DNA of 32,049 nt from Sulfurimonas sp. RIFCSPLOWO2_12_36_12 (GCA_001829675.1 MIBZ01000015.1:1-32049), one strand, 5' to 3'. Shown: positions 8,674 to 19,024, counted from the stretch's first letter. Numbers and translations: made by a program. The notes: a model not told the origin generated them from the letters alone.

Positions 8674-9540
8674 ATGAAAGAAGTTATAAATGCTTATAGA
8701 GCACAAAAAATCAATGTAGACTCTTTTATTAAAACACTTATAGACAGCCTGCCTAAAAATTATATGGCGGAAGCCCCAAGCATACTAAAGCAGTATCGTT
8801 ATATTCAGCTTATGTATGGGGTAAATTCAGAATTTAAACAGATAACACCGGTAATGTCCAGAAAAGAGAGCAACTCTTCACAGATCGGAAGCGATAAAAA
8901 TCACTACTTTATGAAGCTTCATCTTAATGAAAACAGTATATATATCTCCAACCCTTATATTCACCATAAGACAGGAAAAGCAAGTGTGTCGGTCGTTCAC
9001 TTAGTTGATTCTGTATACTATATCTTTGACATAAATCTTATCTATCTCCTAGAAGACCTTAAACTTATTGAGTACAACAGTTTTTACGATAAAATCAAAC
9101 GAATTATCTACTTTTTTGGCTCAACCTCTCTGGCTTTAGTCTCTATTGCTCTTATCGGATATGGCGTGTTTGTATTTTTTTCACTGATGTTTTCTCTATC
9201 AACCGCAGATTTTTTGCACGATATATTTAGGTCGATTATCTCTATAACATTAGGATTGGCAATTTACGACCTTGCAAAACAGATATTTGAACATGAGGTG
9301 ATGTTCCAATCGTTCCATAAATCCGAAGATAAACAGTATAAAGTATTGGGAAAATTTCTAATTTCTATCATTATAGCCCTATCTATTGAAACATTGATGG
9401 TTGTGTTTAAAATTGCACTTGGTGACCTCTCGAATATGCTCTCGGCTTTTTACCTTCTTATGGGGACAACACTTATGTTTGTAGGGTTAAGCTATTTTTA
9501 CAAAACTATTCAAGAATCAACTCCCAAGGAAGATTATTGA
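8674..9540 (+). CDS. Membrane protein with PDC/Cache-like domain, function unknown
   Basis: The 288-residue protein has two parts. Residues about 45-130 resemble the later half of a PDC/Cache sensor fold: strand pattern YISNPYIHHKTGKASVSV, then a VYYIFDINLIYLLEDL segment like the end of such domains. Residues about 144-276 hold around four membrane segments (near 144-172, 182-202, 224-248 and 255-276). There is no N-terminal signal or anchor, so if the PDC-like part is a true sensor it would be cytoplasmic unless the topology is unusual. No histidine kinase, GGDEF or methyl-accepting module is attached. An AAAAGGA ribosome site precedes the ATG. The gene stands alone between divergent mtgA and a cyclophilin gene. 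I would treat it as a sensor-like protein lacking an obvious output domain. Confidence 0.75.
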   Translation: MKEVINAYRAQKINVDSFIKTLIDSLPKNYMAEAPSILKQYRYIQLMYGVNSEFKQITPVMSRKESNSSQIGSDKNHYFMKLHLNENSIYISNPYIHHKTGKASVSVVHLVDSVYYIFDINLIYLLEDLKLIEYNSFYDKIKRIIYFFGSTSLALVSIALIGYGVFVFFSLMFSLSTADFLHDIFRSIISITLGLAIYDLAKQIFEHEVMFQSFHKSEDKQYKVLGKFLISIIIALSIETLMVVFKIALGDLSNMLSAFYLLMGTTLMFVGLSYFYKTIQESTPKEDY

Positions 9541-9576
9541 TTAAATAGCAAACATGATATCTATGGCTTTGCTATC

Positions 9577-9599
9577 ATACTCAGGAGTATGCACTGATT
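9577..9599 (+). terminator. Possible terminator hairpin
   Basis: ATACTC-AG-GAGTAT (9577-9590), extendable by a C-G pair, is followed by a T-rich stretch near 9597-9606. The two-base loop means the inner pair must open, so the hairpin is short. A second inverted pair, TAGCAAA/TTTGCTA (9546-9552 and 9568-9574), lies just upstream. Together they may end transcription of the membrane protein gene. Confidence 0.3.
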
Positions 9600-9675
9600 T
9601 ATTTTTCATTAGAAACATCTGTTTAAAATATTTCACTATAATTGCAAAAATTTTTAAGATAAAAAAGGTTACAAC

Positions 9676-10176
9676 ATGTTTGGAAGAAAATTAAAAACAT
9701 ACGATTTAAGTGCTGAGGAGTTAAACAAACTTCAATGGGCAAAAATATCAACCGCCAAAGGCGATATCTGGATAAAACTGTTTCCTGAGGAGGCTCCAAA
9801 CACTGTTGCAAACTTCGCATATTTGGCAAATACGGGGTTTTACAATAACTTGAATTTTCATCGCGTAATCCCAGGTTTTATGGCTCAAGGCGGTTGTCCG
9901 CATGGAACTGGAACAGGCGGACCTGACTGGGCGATTCCTTGTGAAACTAAACTAAACAAGTCTAAGCACACAAGAGGAACTCTTTCAATGGCTCATGCAG
10001 GAAGAGATACGGGTGGAAGCCAATTTTTCATCACATTCGTTGCAACTCCTCACTTAGACGGTGTTCACACTGTTTTTGGCGCTATCCAAAAAGATGACGC
10101 TGAGAGCTTTGCAGTTCTTGATAGCATAAAAGGTCAAGACGCAATCAACTCTATCGAGATTTTTGAAACAAAGTAA
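9676..10176 (+). CDS. Cyclophilin-type peptidyl-prolyl isomerase
   Basis: A 166-residue cytoplasmic cyclophilin that speeds cis-trans change at proline bonds. The active-site block [13 protein letters not shown] begins at residue 61, with the catalytic Arg63, and GGSQFFIT follows at 115-122. [10 protein letters not shown] lies further on. No signal peptide is present, which argues for the cytosolic PpiB group rather than the periplasmic PpiA group. AAAGG stands before the ATG. The stop codon TAA is followed directly by the ATG of queH, so the two genes are very likely translated from one message. Confidence 0.92.
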   Translation: MFGRKLKTYDLSAEELNKLQWAKISTAKGDIWIKLFPEEAPNTVANFAYLANTGFYNNLNFHRVIPGFMAQGGCPHGTGTGGPDWAIPCETKLNKSKHTRGTLSMAHAGRDTGGSQFFITFVATPHLDGVHTVFGAIQKDDAESFAVLDSIKGQDAINSIEIFETK

Positions 10177-11259
10177 ATGCTTGTACACATCTGTTGCAGT
10201 GTAGATTCGCACTTTTTCTTAGAAAAACTACAACGCGACTATCCGCAGGAGAAGCTTATCGGCTTCTTCTACGACCCAAACATTCATCCATACTCAGAGT
10301 ATCAGCTTCGCCTTCTTGATGTTAAACGCTCATGCAAAAAGCTCGGCATTGAACTGATTGAAGGCGAGTATGATTTTGAAGCTTGGATGGAAGCGGTAAG
10401 AGGTTTGGAAAATGAACCTGAAAAAGGCAAAAGATGTGAAGTCTGCTTTGACAGACGATTTGAAGTAAGTGCAAAAAAAGCGCTCTCCCTCGGCGAGACA
10501 AAAATAACGACAACCCTGCTTGTCAGCCCTCTAAAATCACAAGAACAACTTAAAAAAAGCGGTGATATTTTTTTCCAAAAGTACGGCGTTGAATTTATTG
10601 CTTTTGACTACCGTACAGATGGCGGAACACAGGAGCAAAGCCGTGTGACAAAGGAAGAGCAGCTCTACCGTCAAGACTACTGCGGATGTATCTACGGACT
10701 TACCATGCAGCGCGAGCAGCAAGACCGTCTGATGGATGAGATGTTTTCTCCTATTTCAAACAAAATATTGCCGGCTTCCATCGAAGAGAGACTTGAGATG
10801 TACAAATATCGCAATGAACTCGAAGATAAAAATATTGCTTATAAAATTATTAGAGAAAAATTTCTAAATTATCGTCAATTAAATTTTAAACTCCTTTCAG
10901 ATAAAACCAATGTTATTCCCGCTTACGCTCTATCTTACTCTACTTTAGCAAGAAAAAAAGCACAAGGAGTGGTGGAATTTTCACATAACAACATCAGTTA
11001 TTTTAACCGCGAAGAGATAAAGTTTGTCACTTTAGAGTTTTTCAACTCTGCATGCAGCTTTAAATATAGAACCGTAAATGAGCTGATATTTAACCCGCCG
11101 AGTTTTGATGAAGAGCTAAAGTTTAGAACTATTTCAACATCTTCAAATTACGATTTGACTCCAATTATTATTGTTGATAAAATCCCTCAAACAAAGCTTA
11201 CAGTAGAGCTTGATGCAAAAATTTATGAAGATGTCAGAGAAAAACTAATCATTCTATAA
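10177..11259 (+). CDS. queH: Epoxyqueuosine reductase QueH with C-terminal extension
   Basis: QueH reduces epoxyqueuosine to queuosine in tRNA, replacing the unrelated cobalamin-dependent QueG. The first ~190 residues show the family's cysteine pattern: adjacent C6-C7 near the N-terminus (HICCSVD), C87 and C90 (GKRCEVCFDRR), and C169 and C171 (YRQDYCGCIYG), which would hold the iron-sulfur centre. Residues about 190-360 form an extension not needed in minimal QueH proteins; it has no motif I recognise, though long versions occur in Campylobacterota. The gene starts on the base after the cyclophilin stop codon. It has no separate ribosome site that stands out. Confidence 0.88.
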   Translation: MLVHICCSVDSHFFLEKLQRDYPQEKLIGFFYDPNIHPYSEYQLRLLDVKRSCKKLGIELIEGEYDFEAWMEAVRGLENEPEKGKRCEVCFDRRFEVSAKKALSLGETKITTTLLVSPLKSQEQLKKSGDIFFQKYGVEFIAFDYRTDGGTQEQSRVTKEEQLYRQDYCGCIYGLTMQREQQDRLMDEMFSPISNKILPASIEERLEMYKYRNELEDKNIAYKIIREKFLNYRQLNFKLLSDKTNVIPAYALSYSTLARKKAQGVVEFSHNNISYFNREEIKFVTLEFFNSACSFKYRTVNELIFNPPSFDEELKFRTISTSSNYDLTPIIIVDKIPQTKLTVELDAKIYEDVREKLIIL

Positions 11260-11261
11260 TA

Positions 11262-11277
11262 TTTTTTTTGGTAGAAT
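11262..11277 (+). promoter_or_regulatory. Putative promoter of the fabZ-mreC cluster
   Basis: A run of T (11262-11269) followed by GG and TAGAAT (11272-11277) matches the T-rich plus -10 layout typical of Campylobacterota housekeeping promoters. Transcription would begin about 20-25 bases before the fabZ start. Confidence 0.5.
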
Positions 11278-11307
11278 AGCCAAAATTATTATAAAGGCTT
11301 TTGTATT

Positions 11308-11757
11308 ATGATTATGGATGTTATGGAAATTCAAAAAATTATACCTCACCGTTACCCTTTTTTACTTTTAGACAGAGTTACCGAAATTAAAGAGAATGAA
11401 TCTCTAATCGGGTTTAAAAATGTAACAATCGGCGATAATGTATTTCAAGGCCACTTTCCGGGTCACCCAATCTATCCAGGAGTTATGATACTAGAAGGAA
11501 TGGCTCAAGCCGGCGGAATACTGGCATTTAAGAGCATGGGCGATATGACAGAGGAGCAAGCTGCTAACAAAGTTGTATATTTTATGAGTATCGATAAAGC
11601 AAAATTCCGCGCTCCTGTAAAACCGGGCGACAGACTTGAATACCGCATAAGTGTTATCAAAAACAAAGGTCAAATCTGGGTACTTGACGGTAAAGCTTTC
11701 GTTGATAATGTTTTAGTTTCAGAAGCTGAACTAAAAGCCATGATTGTAGACAAATAA
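11308..11757 (+). CDS. fabZ: 3-hydroxyacyl-ACP dehydratase FabZ
   Basis: FabZ removes water from 3-hydroxyacyl-ACP in fatty-acid elongation. The 149-residue protein is full length, with a hot-dog fold. The catalytic pair is His49 in QGHFPGHP and Glu63 in [11 protein letters not shown], at the usual 14-residue spacing. Of three early ATG codons I take the first, because AAAGG (11293-11297) is 10 bases before it and too far from the others. The gene opens a tight cluster: its stop overlaps the lpxA start by one base (TAATG). Both enzymes draw on the 3-hydroxyacyl-ACP pool, so joint translation makes sense. Confidence 0.96.
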   Translation: MIMDVMEIQKIIPHRYPFLLLDRVTEIKENESLIGFKNVTIGDNVFQGHFPGHPIYPGVMILEGMAQAGGILAFKSMGDMTEEQAANKVVYFMSIDKAKFRAPVKPGDRLEYRISVIKNKGQIWVLDGKAFVDNVLVSEAELKAMIVDK

Positions 11758-12542
11758 TGAGCAAAATTTCTCCTTTAGCAATTATCGAAGATGGTGCAGT
11801 TATAGGCAAAAATGTTGAGATTGGCGCGTACTGCTTCATCTCTGCGGAGGCTACTATCGGTGATGGAACCAAAATAGAACAAAACAGTTGTATTTACGGA
11901 AAAACAACAATAGGCAAAAAAAACCATATATTTTCACATGCCGTAATCGGTTCGGCTCCGCAGGATTTGAAGTTTGCTGGCGAAGATGTAGAGCTGATAA
12001 TAGGCGATAACAACAAGATTAGAGAGTTTACTCTTTTTAATCCCGGCACAAAAGGCGGCGGCGGAAAAACAATCATCGGTTCACATAACCTTTTTATGGG
12101 CTATGTACATATCGGACATGATGTAATAATCGGCAACCACTGTATTTTGGCAAATGCCGCAACCCTTGCCGGACATGTCGAAATGGGAGATTATGCGGTA
12201 ATCGGCGGAATGACGCCTATTCATCAATTTGTTCATATCGGCGAGTATGCGATGATTGCCGGCGCATCTGCTTTGGCTCAAGATGTTCCGCCGTTTTGTA
12301 TGGCAGAGGGAAATCGCGCAACACTTAGAGGATTAAACTTAACCGGACTTAGAAGAAACATAAAACGCGAAGAGATAGACGAGATAAAATCAGCGTACAA
12401 AGAGCTTTTTGAAGCTGGAAAACCGCTTAAAGATGTTGCAAACGAACTTTTAGAAAAAACTGCAAGTTTGCGTGTTCAGTCACTTTGTAATTTTGTTCTT
12501 AAAACAAAACGAGGAATCCCATATGATAGGAAAAATTCATGA
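11757..12542 (+). CDS. lpxA: UDP-N-acetylglucosamine acyltransferase LpxA
   Basis: LpxA performs the first acylation of lipid A synthesis, moving a 3-hydroxyacyl chain from ACP to the UDP-sugar. The 261 residues show left-handed beta-helix hexapeptide repeats over about residues 1-190 (for example [32 protein letters not shown]) and a helical C-terminal domain. The catalytic histidine is His121 in VHIGHDV. The family motif FCMAEGNRA and the following [10 protein letters not shown] are intact. The gene overlaps fabZ by one base and clpX by four (ATGA), so the three are translationally coupled. Confidence 0.96.
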   Translation: MSKISPLAIIEDGAVIGKNVEIGAYCFISAEATIGDGTKIEQNSCIYGKTTIGKKNHIFSHAVIGSAPQDLKFAGEDVELIIGDNNKIREFTLFNPGTKGGGGKTIIGSHNLFMGYVHIGHDVIIGNHCILANAATLAGHVEMGDYAVIGGMTPIHQFVHIGEYAMIAGASALAQDVPPFCMAEGNRATLRGLNLTGLRRNIKREEIDEIKSAYKELFEAGKPLKDVANELLEKTASLRVQSLCNFVLKTKRGIPYDRKNS

Positions 12543-13783
12543 TTTTTAGAACATGCAGTTTTTGTGATGCCCAAGAGAGTGATGCAAATCCGCTAATTGC
12601 CGGCAACGGTGTATATATTTGTAAAAATTGCGTTATTTCGGCTTATAAGATAATGTTTGGGGACGATAAAGCCTCTGATGTATCAAAAAACAGTGAGCTG
12701 ACTGATGCGGTTACAAAACTGATGACGCCTAAAGAGCTAAACAATTTTTTAGCTGATTACATCATCGGACAAGAGCGTGCCAGAAGATTGCTTAGTGTAG
12801 CCGTATATAACCATTATAAAAGAATTTTTAAAACTCACAATGTAAAAGATGATGAAACAGAGATTGCAAAATCAAATGTACTTCTCATAGGACCAACCGG
12901 AAGCGGAAAAACACTTATGGCTCAGACTATTGCCAGAGTGTTAAATGTTCCTATTGCCATTGCAGATGCTACAAGTCTTACTGAAGCCGGATATGTCGGA
13001 GAGGATGTTGAAAACATTTTAACAAAACTTCTTCAAGCGGCAGACGGCGATGTGCAAAAAGCCCAAAGAGGAATAGTTTTTATTGATGAAATAGATAAAA
13101 TTTCCCGTATGAGCGAAAATCGCTCTATTACCCGTGATGTTTCCGGCGAGGGTGTTCAGCAGGCTCTTTTAAAGATTATCGAGGGAGCAGTTGTAAATAT
13201 TCCGCCAAAAGGTGGCAGAAAACATCCGAATCAAGAGTTTATTGCAATTGACACGACGGGGATTTTGTTTATCTGCGGCGGCGCATTTGACGGTCTCGAT
13301 GAGATACTAAAGAAAAAACATGGTGAAAATATTTTGGGCTTTGGACATGAAAAGAAGAGCAAAAAAGAGCAGAAGATGAGCTACGACATGGTTGAACCGG
13401 ATGATTTGGTCAGCTATGGTCTTATTCCTGAGCTTGTAGGCCGTCTTCCAATAATTGCCTCGCTAAATGAGATTACAGAAGATGATATGGTTCGCATTTT
13501 AACAGAACCGAAAAATTCAATCATTAAACAGTATAAAAAACTATTTTCAATCGACAATGTTGAGCTTAACTTTGAAGAGGACGCGCTAAGAGCAATCGCA
13601 ACCAAATCTATAAAAAGAAAAACAGGTGCTCGCGGACTTCGCGCAATTCTAGAAGAGAATATGATAGATATTATGTATGAACTTCCAGAATATAGCGGAT
13701 ATGAAGTTTTAATAACAAAAGCAGTAATAGACGGGGGAGAAGCTCCGGTCTATATTAAAAAACACTCAAAACAAATAGCATAA
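12539..13783 (+). CDS. clpX: ATP-dependent unfoldase ClpX
   Basis: ClpX is the hexameric AAA+ unfoldase that feeds substrates to ClpP. The 414 residues include the N-terminal zinc-binding domain with C6, C9, C28 and C31, Walker A GPTGSGKT (118-125), Walker B IVFIDEID (about 178-185), and a C-terminal AAA+ lid. The substrate-pore loop sequence GYVGED is present near residue 157. Between about 255 and 290 the chain carries a Lys-rich insert ([12 protein letters not shown]) at the place of the ClpP-contact region. I did not identify a clear IGF loop there, only ENILGFGHE, whose LGF would serve. clpP is not in the window. The start overlaps the lpxA stop. Confidence 0.97.
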   Translation: MIFRTCSFCDAQESDANPLIAGNGVYICKNCVISAYKIMFGDDKASDVSKNSELTDAVTKLMTPKELNNFLADYIIGQERARRLLSVAVYNHYKRIFKTHNVKDDETEIAKSNVLLIGPTGSGKTLMAQTIARVLNVPIAIADATSLTEAGYVGEDVENILTKLLQAADGDVQKAQRGIVFIDEIDKISRMSENRSITRDVSGEGVQQALLKIIEGAVVNIPPKGGRKHPNQEFIAIDTTGILFICGGAFDGLDEILKKKHGENILGFGHEKKSKKEQKMSYDMVEPDDLVSYGLIPELVGRLPIIASLNEITEDDMVRILTEPKNSIIKQYKKLFSIDNVELNFEEDALRAIATKSIKRKTGARGLRAILEENMIDIMYELPEYSGYEVLITKAVIDGGEAPVYIKKHSKQIA

Positions 13784-13792
13784 GGTTGCATA

Positions 13793-14830
13793 ATGATATT
13801 TAACAAACTAATCGGACTTTTTTCAAATGATTTATCCATAGATTTAGGAACAGCCAACACAATCGTAATAGCAAAAGGCAGAGGTATCATCATAAATGAG
13901 CCCTCTGTTGTAGCCGTTAAAACAGGTAAATTTGGTCATCAAAGAGTTCTGGCAGTCGGACATGAAGCAAAAGAGATGGTTGGCAAAACCCCCGGTAATA
14001 TAAAAGCTATTCGCCCGATGCGCGACGGTGTTATAGCTGACTTTGACATGACTGAAAAGATGATTAGAAAATTCATTGAAAAAGCTCACGGAAGAAGTTC
14101 TTTAATAAGCCCAAGAATTATTATCTGTGTTCCATATGGCTTAACGCAAGTTGAGCGAAAAGCAGTTCGTGAATCAGCTCTTAGCGCCGGAGCACGCGAA
14201 GTATTTCTTATTGAAGAGCCGATGGCAGCAGCAATCGGAGCAGGTATTGACATTCGTGAACCTCAAGGCAATTTAGTTGTTGACATAGGCGGCGGTACAA
14301 CTGAAATAGGTGTCGTCTCGCTTGGCGGTCTAGTATTATCAAAATCAATCCGTACTGCGGGAGATAAGATAGACCAAGCAATCGTAAACTATGTAAGAAG
14401 AAAATACAATCTTCTTATCGGCGAGAGAATTGCCGAAGAGATTAAAATCAATATCGGAACTGCCGTAACACTTGATGAAGAGCTGAAGATGGTTATTACG
14501 GGAAGAGACCAAGTTGAAGGGCTTTTAAGTTCAGTTGAACTAACAAGCGAAGATGCAAGAGAAGCAATGAGAGAGCCTCTTAAAGAGATTGCAGAAGCTC
14601 TTCGCGATGTACTAGAGCAGATGCCTCCGGATTTGGCCGGTGACATTGTAAATCACGGTATTATATTAACCGGCGGCGGAGCACTTATTCGTCAACTTGA
14701 CAAATATCTATCCGACATTGTTAAAATACCTGTCTATGTTGCCGATGAACCGCTTCTTGCAGTAGCACGCGGAACAGGCCGTGCACTGGAAGAGATAGAT
14801 TTACTACAAGAACTTTTTGAAAATGAGTAA
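13793..14830 (+). CDS. mreB: Rod-shape determining protein MreB
   Basis: The bacterial actin homologue that forms membrane-bound filaments guiding cell-wall growth in rod-shaped and curved cells. All 345 residues fit the family: phosphate-1 loop LSIDLGTANTIV (about 14-25), the second phosphate loop DIGGGTTEIGV (about 165), and the adenosine motif ILTGGGALIRQLD (about 290). AAGG stands 8 bases before the ATG, and the gene follows clpX after nine bases. Its 3' end overlaps the start of mreC by eight bases. Confidence 0.97.
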   Translation: MIFNKLIGLFSNDLSIDLGTANTIVIAKGRGIIINEPSVVAVKTGKFGHQRVLAVGHEAKEMVGKTPGNIKAIRPMRDGVIADFDMTEKMIRKFIEKAHGRSSLISPRIIICVPYGLTQVERKAVRESALSAGAREVFLIEEPMAAAIGAGIDIREPQGNLVVDIGGGTTEIGVVSLGGLVLSKSIRTAGDKIDQAIVNYVRRKYNLLIGERIAEEIKINIGTAVTLDEELKMVITGRDQVEGLLSSVELTSEDAREAMREPLKEIAEALRDVLEQMPPDLAGDIVNHGIILTGGGALIRQLDKYLSDIVKIPVYVADEPLLAVARGTGRALEEIDLLQELFENE

Positions 14831-15584
14831 GGGGCTACTTAGCTTTTTTTCAATATTTATTGCACTCTTGATGGGTGCATTGTATTATACCGATGTTATT
14901 CAATCGCCATTTATCTCTGTTTTAAATGGGATAAAATCCAACTATCACACTTCAACAGAATTTATTGACAACCAGATAAACAAATATTTTTTTCAAGCTA
15001 GACATATTGAAGAACTGGAAAAAAAACTTCGACAATATGAAAATAATCACTTAATTATGCAGCAATTAGCCTCTGAAATAAATGATGTTTTTGTGCAAAA
15101 TCGCTCAAATTTCAAAACAGACCCTAATGTAGAGTTAGTAAGAACTATCTCTTATCAAAAATTTGGCGACCAAAATAGAATATGGCTTGAAATTGATGAG
15201 TATAACTCTTCTAAAATCTATGGACTTACCTACAATGAACTTGTTGCCGGAATTGTTGTTTCGCACAATGGCAGACCGCTTGGGCTTTTAAACAGCGACC
15301 CAAAAAGTTCATATGCCGTATATGTCGGCGATGACAGTGCCCCGGGAATAGTTCATGGCAATAATGCGAAACATCTGCTGGTAAAATTTATTCCGGCATG
15401 GTTTTTGATAAAAACAGGAGATGAAGTTGTGACTTCCGGTTTAGATGAAATCTTTTTCAAAGGATTGAAGGTTGGAACTGTAATATCTGTTACTAAATCG
15501 CAGGGTTATCAAACTGCAGTTATTGAGCCATTCTATAAAGCCAATAATCCAAACTATTTTCATATGATAAAAAAAGTCAAATAA
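14823..15584 (+). CDS. mreC: Rod-shape determining protein MreC
   Basis: MreC is a bitopic periplasmic scaffold that links MreB filaments to the wall-building enzymes. I choose ATG at 14823 over an in-frame TTG at 14817, giving 253 residues. A single membrane anchor lies at about residues 5-22, a coiled coil at about 50-85 (HIEELEKKLRQYENN), and a beta-rich C-terminal domain follows (GIVVSHNGRPLGLLN..., then DEVVTSGLDEIFFKGLKVG, the family's typical end). The start is inside the end of mreB, so translation is coupled. No mreD follows; the next gene is carB. Confidence 0.93.
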   Translation: MSKGLLSFFSIFIALLMGALYYTDVIQSPFISVLNGIKSNYHTSTEFIDNQINKYFFQARHIEELEKKLRQYENNHLIMQQLASEINDVFVQNRSNFKTDPNVELVRTISYQKFGDQNRIWLEIDEYNSSKIYGLTYNELVAGIVVSHNGRPLGLLNSDPKSSYAVYVGDDSAPGIVHGNNAKHLLVKFIPAWFLIKTGDEVVTSGLDEIFFKGLKVGTVISVTKSQGYQTAVIEPFYKANNPNYFHMIKKVK

Positions 15585-15611
15585 CTCATCAAATATTAAG
15601 TGCTTTTTACC

Positions 15612-15617
15612 TATAAT
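15612..15617 (+). promoter_or_regulatory. Putative -10 box of carB
   Basis: A perfect TATAAT stands 28 bases after the mreC stop and about 140 bases before the carB start. The -35 region is weak. If used, the transcript would begin near 15624 and its leader would contain the whole structured element at 15634-15733. Confidence 0.4.
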
Positions 15618-15633
15618 AAGCAAATTTTTTTAT

Positions 15634-15733
15634 GCACTAAGCAACTCTCGAAAAACATAGTTTTTCGTAGCTTTAGAGGGGTTGGAAGGGACTTTAGTCC
15701 CTCCCGCTAAAACGGACTTGTTCGTTTTAGTGC
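15634..15733. repeat. Structured palindromic element in the mreC-carB gap
   Basis: Terminal inverted arms GCACTAA (15634-15640) and TTAGTGC (15727-15733) enclose three hairpins: CGAAAAAC/GTTTTTCG (15649-15667), GGGACT/AGTCCC (15688-15701) and CTAAAACG/CGTTTTAG (15707-15730). The right terminal arm shares bases with the third hairpin, so the two pairings compete. It is not coding in any convincing frame. It could be a dispersed intergenic repeat or small MITE-like element, or a folded leader of the carB mRNA with switchable structure. Confidence 0.7.
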
Positions 15734-15758
15734 GTAACATCAAATAAAAAGGTAAAAA

Positions 15759-18700
15759 ATGCCAAAACGCACCGACATTCATACTATATTACTTATTGGC
15801 TCGGGTCCGATTATCATCGGTCAAGCTTGTGAATTTGACTACTCTGGAACACAAGCCGTTAAAACACTAAAAGAGCTTGGATACCGCGTAGTTCTTATAA
15901 ATTCCAATCCTGCTACTATTATGACTGACCCTGAATTTGCGGATAGAACATATATTGAACCTATCAGAGAAGATGTAATTGCTAAAATTATCAGAGATGA
16001 AAAAGTAGATGCAATTCTTCCGACAATGGGCGGACAAACAGCTCTTAATGTAGCTACCAAAATGTATGAAAAAGGGATGTTAGAAGGTGTTGAGTTTTTA
16101 GGTGCATCACCGGAAGCTATCCATAAAGGCGAAGACCGTTCAGCTTTTAAAGATGCTATGATCAAAATAGGAATGGACTTGCCATTCTCGATGTACGCTT
16201 ACAATATGGATGACGCTCTTAAAGCCGCTGAGACAATCGGCTTTCCGATAATTATCCGTGCCTCATTTACACTTGCGGGCGGCGGAAGCGGTGTTGCCTA
16301 CAATATGGATGAATTTAAGAAACTAGCTCAACGCGGACTTGACGAATCTCCTGTTAGCGAAATTTTAATCGAAGAGTCGCTTCTTGGTTGGAAAGAGTAT
16401 GAGATGGAAGTTATCCGTGACAAAGCGGACAACTGCATTATCGTCTGCTCTATCGAAAACTTTGACCCGATGGGTGTTCATACGGGCGACTCTATAACCG
16501 TTGCTCCGGCTCTGACATTAACAGACAAAGAGTATCAACGCATGCGTAATGCCTCTTTTGATATCTTAAGAGAAGTAGGTGTTGATACGGGCGGAAGCAA
16601 TGTTCAATTCTCAATTGATCCGCGCACTGGAAGAATGATAGTTATCGAGATGAATCCTCGTGTTTCTCGCTCATCTGCTCTGGCTTCTAAAGCAACTGGA
16701 TATCCTATTGCAAAAGTTGCAACTCTTCTTGCTGTCGGATTTACTCTTGATGAAATTACAAACGACATTACGGGAACTCCGGCATCTTTTGAACCGGTAA
16801 TCGATTATGTTGTTACAAAAATTCCACGATTTACATTTGAAAAATTCCCTGAAGCAGAAAATACGCTTAGCACAAGTATGAAGAGTGTCGGCGAAGTTAT
16901 GGCGATAGGGCGGACATTTAAAGAGTCAATCCAAAAAGCGTTATGTTCACTTGAAACAGGACTATGCGGATTTGATGAGATAAGTTCTGATTTTGATTTT
17001 ATAAAACATGAGATTCGTCGTCCAAATGCAGACAGGGTTCTTTATGTGGCAGAGGGTTTCCGTCGCGGCATGAGCGTTGAAGAGATGTTTGATACATGTC
17101 AGATAGACCCATGGTTTTTATACCAACTTGAAGAGATGATAAAAACAGAAAGCATTATAACGGATAAGATTTTATCTGATGAAGAGTTTATGAGAAGTGT
17201 GAAAGTTGACGGTTTTTCCGATAAAAGAATTGCACAGCTGATAACTAAAAACTCAAATAAAAAAGTAAGTGAAGATGATGTTTATAGAGCTAAAAAATCT
17301 CTTGGCGTAAATCTTGAATATAATGAAGTTGACACATGTGCGGCGGAGTTTGAAGCACTTACTCCATACTTATACTCTACTACGAACATAACAAGACTTC
17401 CAAATGTTAAAAACAGAGTAAGCGATAAGAAAAAAGTTCTTATTCTTGGCGGCGGACCAAACAGAATCGGGCAAGGTATCGAGTTTGACTACTGCTGTGT
17501 TCATGCTGCGTTTGCGCTCAAAGAGATGGGCATAGAGACTATCATGTATAACTGTAATCCTGAAACGGTTTCAACAGACTATGACACTTCTGATGTTTTA
17601 TATTTTGAGCCTATTGATTTTGAACATGTAAGAGAAGTTATAGAAAACGAAAAACCTGACGGGGTTATTGTCCACTTCGGAGGACAAACTCCTCTAAAAC
17701 TTGCGAATGCTCTGACAAACATAGGAGCAAAAATTGCAGGTACACCGTCTCGTGTTATTGATTTAGCAGAAGACAGAGAGCAGTTTTCAAACTTCGTAAA
17801 CAGCCATGGGTTGAAGCAGCCTGCAAACGGATTGGCAAGAACCAAAGAAGAGGCACATGACATAGCGCAGAGATTAGGTTTTCCGGTTCTGGTTCGCCCC
17901 TCTTTTGTTCTTGGAGGACGAGGCATGAGAATCGTTTACTCGCAAGATGAACTTCGCCACTATATGGATTTGGCGGTATTGGTCAGCAATGATGCGCCAG
18001 TGCTTGTTGATAAATTTTTAGATCAGGCTATCGAGCTTGATGTCGATGCAATTTGTGACGGCAAAGATGTTTATATCGGCTCAGTTATGCAGCATATTGA
18101 AGAAGCAGGAATCCACTCCGGAGACAGTGCTTGTTCACTTCCTCCCGTAAACTTGTCAAAAGAGATGATTGACAAAGTAGAGCAGCAGACGAAAACAATT
18201 GCGCTTGGCCTTGGCGTTGTCGGACTTATGAATGTTCAGTATGCAATCTATCAAGATGAGATTTATCTAATCGAAGTAAATCCAAGAGCTAGCAGAACAG
18301 TTCCATTTGTAAGCAAAGCGACAGGTATGCCGCTTGCTAAAGTTGCAACTCGTGTAATGGTCGGCGAAACTCTTAGAAGTGCGTTGGAATATTATGATAA
18401 GTACAATATTGTTATGGAAGAGAATGGTCTCTTAAAGCCTCGTCTAAAGGGTCATATCTCTGTTAAAGAAGCGGTTTTCCCATTCCATAAACTCTACGGT
18501 GCGGATTTGGTTTTGGGACCTGAGATGAAGTCAACAGGTGAGGTTATGGGGATTAGCTCAAACTTCGGAATTAGTTTTGCAAAAGCCCAAATAGCAGCCG
18601 GAAACAAAATAGTAACAAGCGGAACATGTTTTCTCTCGTTCGTTGACACAGACAAGAAACATGCTCCGGAGATAGCAAGCGGACTTCATAAACATGGCTT

Positions 18701-19016
18701 TAGACTTGTTGCTACAAAAGGCACTCAAGCTATCATAGAAGAGGCCGGAATTCCATGCGAAGTAGTTTTAAAAATCTCAGAAGGTCGTCCAAACATCGAA
18801 GACAGCATGAAAAATGATGCAATTCATATGGCAATCAATACATCTGATAACAATACTTCAAAAAAAGATGCAGTGCTTATCCGTCAAGAAGTGTTAAAGC
18901 GAAATATTCCCTATTTTACTACTTTAAGCGCAGCAAGAGCACTTATTCTTGCCCTTGATGAAATGAAAGATGAATCATGGTTGAACTCAAAAGCTCTGCA
19001 AGACTTTCTAGCTTAA
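15759..19016 (+). CDS. carB: Carbamoyl-phosphate synthase large subunit
   Basis: CarB makes carbamoyl phosphate from bicarbonate, ammonia and two ATP, for pyrimidines and arginine. The 1085 residues show the full internal duplication. The first ATP-grasp half opens with [19 protein letters not shown] and the second (about residue 565) with [17 protein letters not shown]. Metal-binding stretches are [17 protein letters not shown] and [17 protein letters not shown]. The C-terminal ~130 residues form the MGS-like allosteric domain, where uridylates and ornithine bind in other bacteria. AAAGG stands six to seven bases before the ATG. carA is not adjacent. The leader contains a strongly folding element. 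Confidence 0.98.
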   Translation: MPKRTDIHTILLIGSGPIIIGQACEFDYSGTQAVKTLKELGYRVVLINSNPATIMTDPEFADRTYIEPIREDVIAKIIRDEKVDAILPTMGGQTALNVATKMYEKGMLEGVEFLGASPEAIHKGEDRSAFKDAMIKIGMDLPFSMYAYNMDDALKAAETIGFPIIIRASFTLAGGGSGVAYNMDEFKKLAQRGLDESPVSEILIEESLLGWKEYEMEVIRDKADNCIIVCSIENFDPMGVHTGDSITVAPALTLTDKEYQRMRNASFDILREVGVDTGGSNVQFSIDPRTGRMIVIEMNPRVSRSSALASKATGYPIAKVATLLAVGFTLDEITNDITGTPASFEPVIDYVVTKIPRFTFEKFPEAENTLSTSMKSVGEVMAIGRTFKESIQKALCSLETGLCGFDEISSDFDFIKHEIRRPNADRVLYVAEGFRRGMSVEEMFDTCQIDPWFLYQLEEMIKTESIITDKILSDEEFMRSVKVDGFSDKRIAQLITKNSNKKVSEDDVYRAKKSLGVNLEYNEVDTCAAEFEALTPYLYSTTNITRLPNVKNRVSDKKKVLILGGGPNRIGQGIEFDYCCVHAAFALKEMGIETIMYNCNPETVSTDYDTSDVLYFEPIDFEHVREVIENEKPDGVIVHFGGQTPLKLANALTNIGAKIAGTPSRVIDLAEDREQFSNFVNSHGLKQPANGLARTKEEAHDIAQRLGFPVLVRPSFVLGGRGMRIVYSQDELRHYMDLAVLVSNDAPVLVDKFLDQAIELDVDAICDGKDVYIGSVMQHIEEAGIHSGDSACSLPPVNLSKEMIDKVEQQTKTIALGLGVVGLMNVQYAIYQDEIYLIEVNPRASRTVPFVSKATGMPLAKVATRVMVGETLRSALEYYDKYNIVMEENGLLKPRLKGHISVKEAVFPFHKLYGADLVLGPEMKSTGEVMGISSNFGISFAKAQIAAGNKIVTSGTCFLSFVDTDKKHAPEIASGLHKHGFRLVATKGTQAIIEEAGIPCEVVLKISEGRPNIEDSMKNDAIHMAINTSDNNTSKKDAVLIRQEVLKRNIPYFTTLSAARALILALDEMKDESWLNSKALQDFLA

Positions 19017-19024
19017 GCTTAGAG

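Noticed and set aside
14817..14822. TTG start for mreC
   Set aside because: ATG 14823 is two codons on in the same frame and gives the usual short N-terminus before the membrane anchor.
18977..19024. Start of the YrdC-like gene inside carB
   Set aside because: The 16 extra residues do not resemble the family's missing N-terminal segment, and ATG 19025 sits just after the carB stop.
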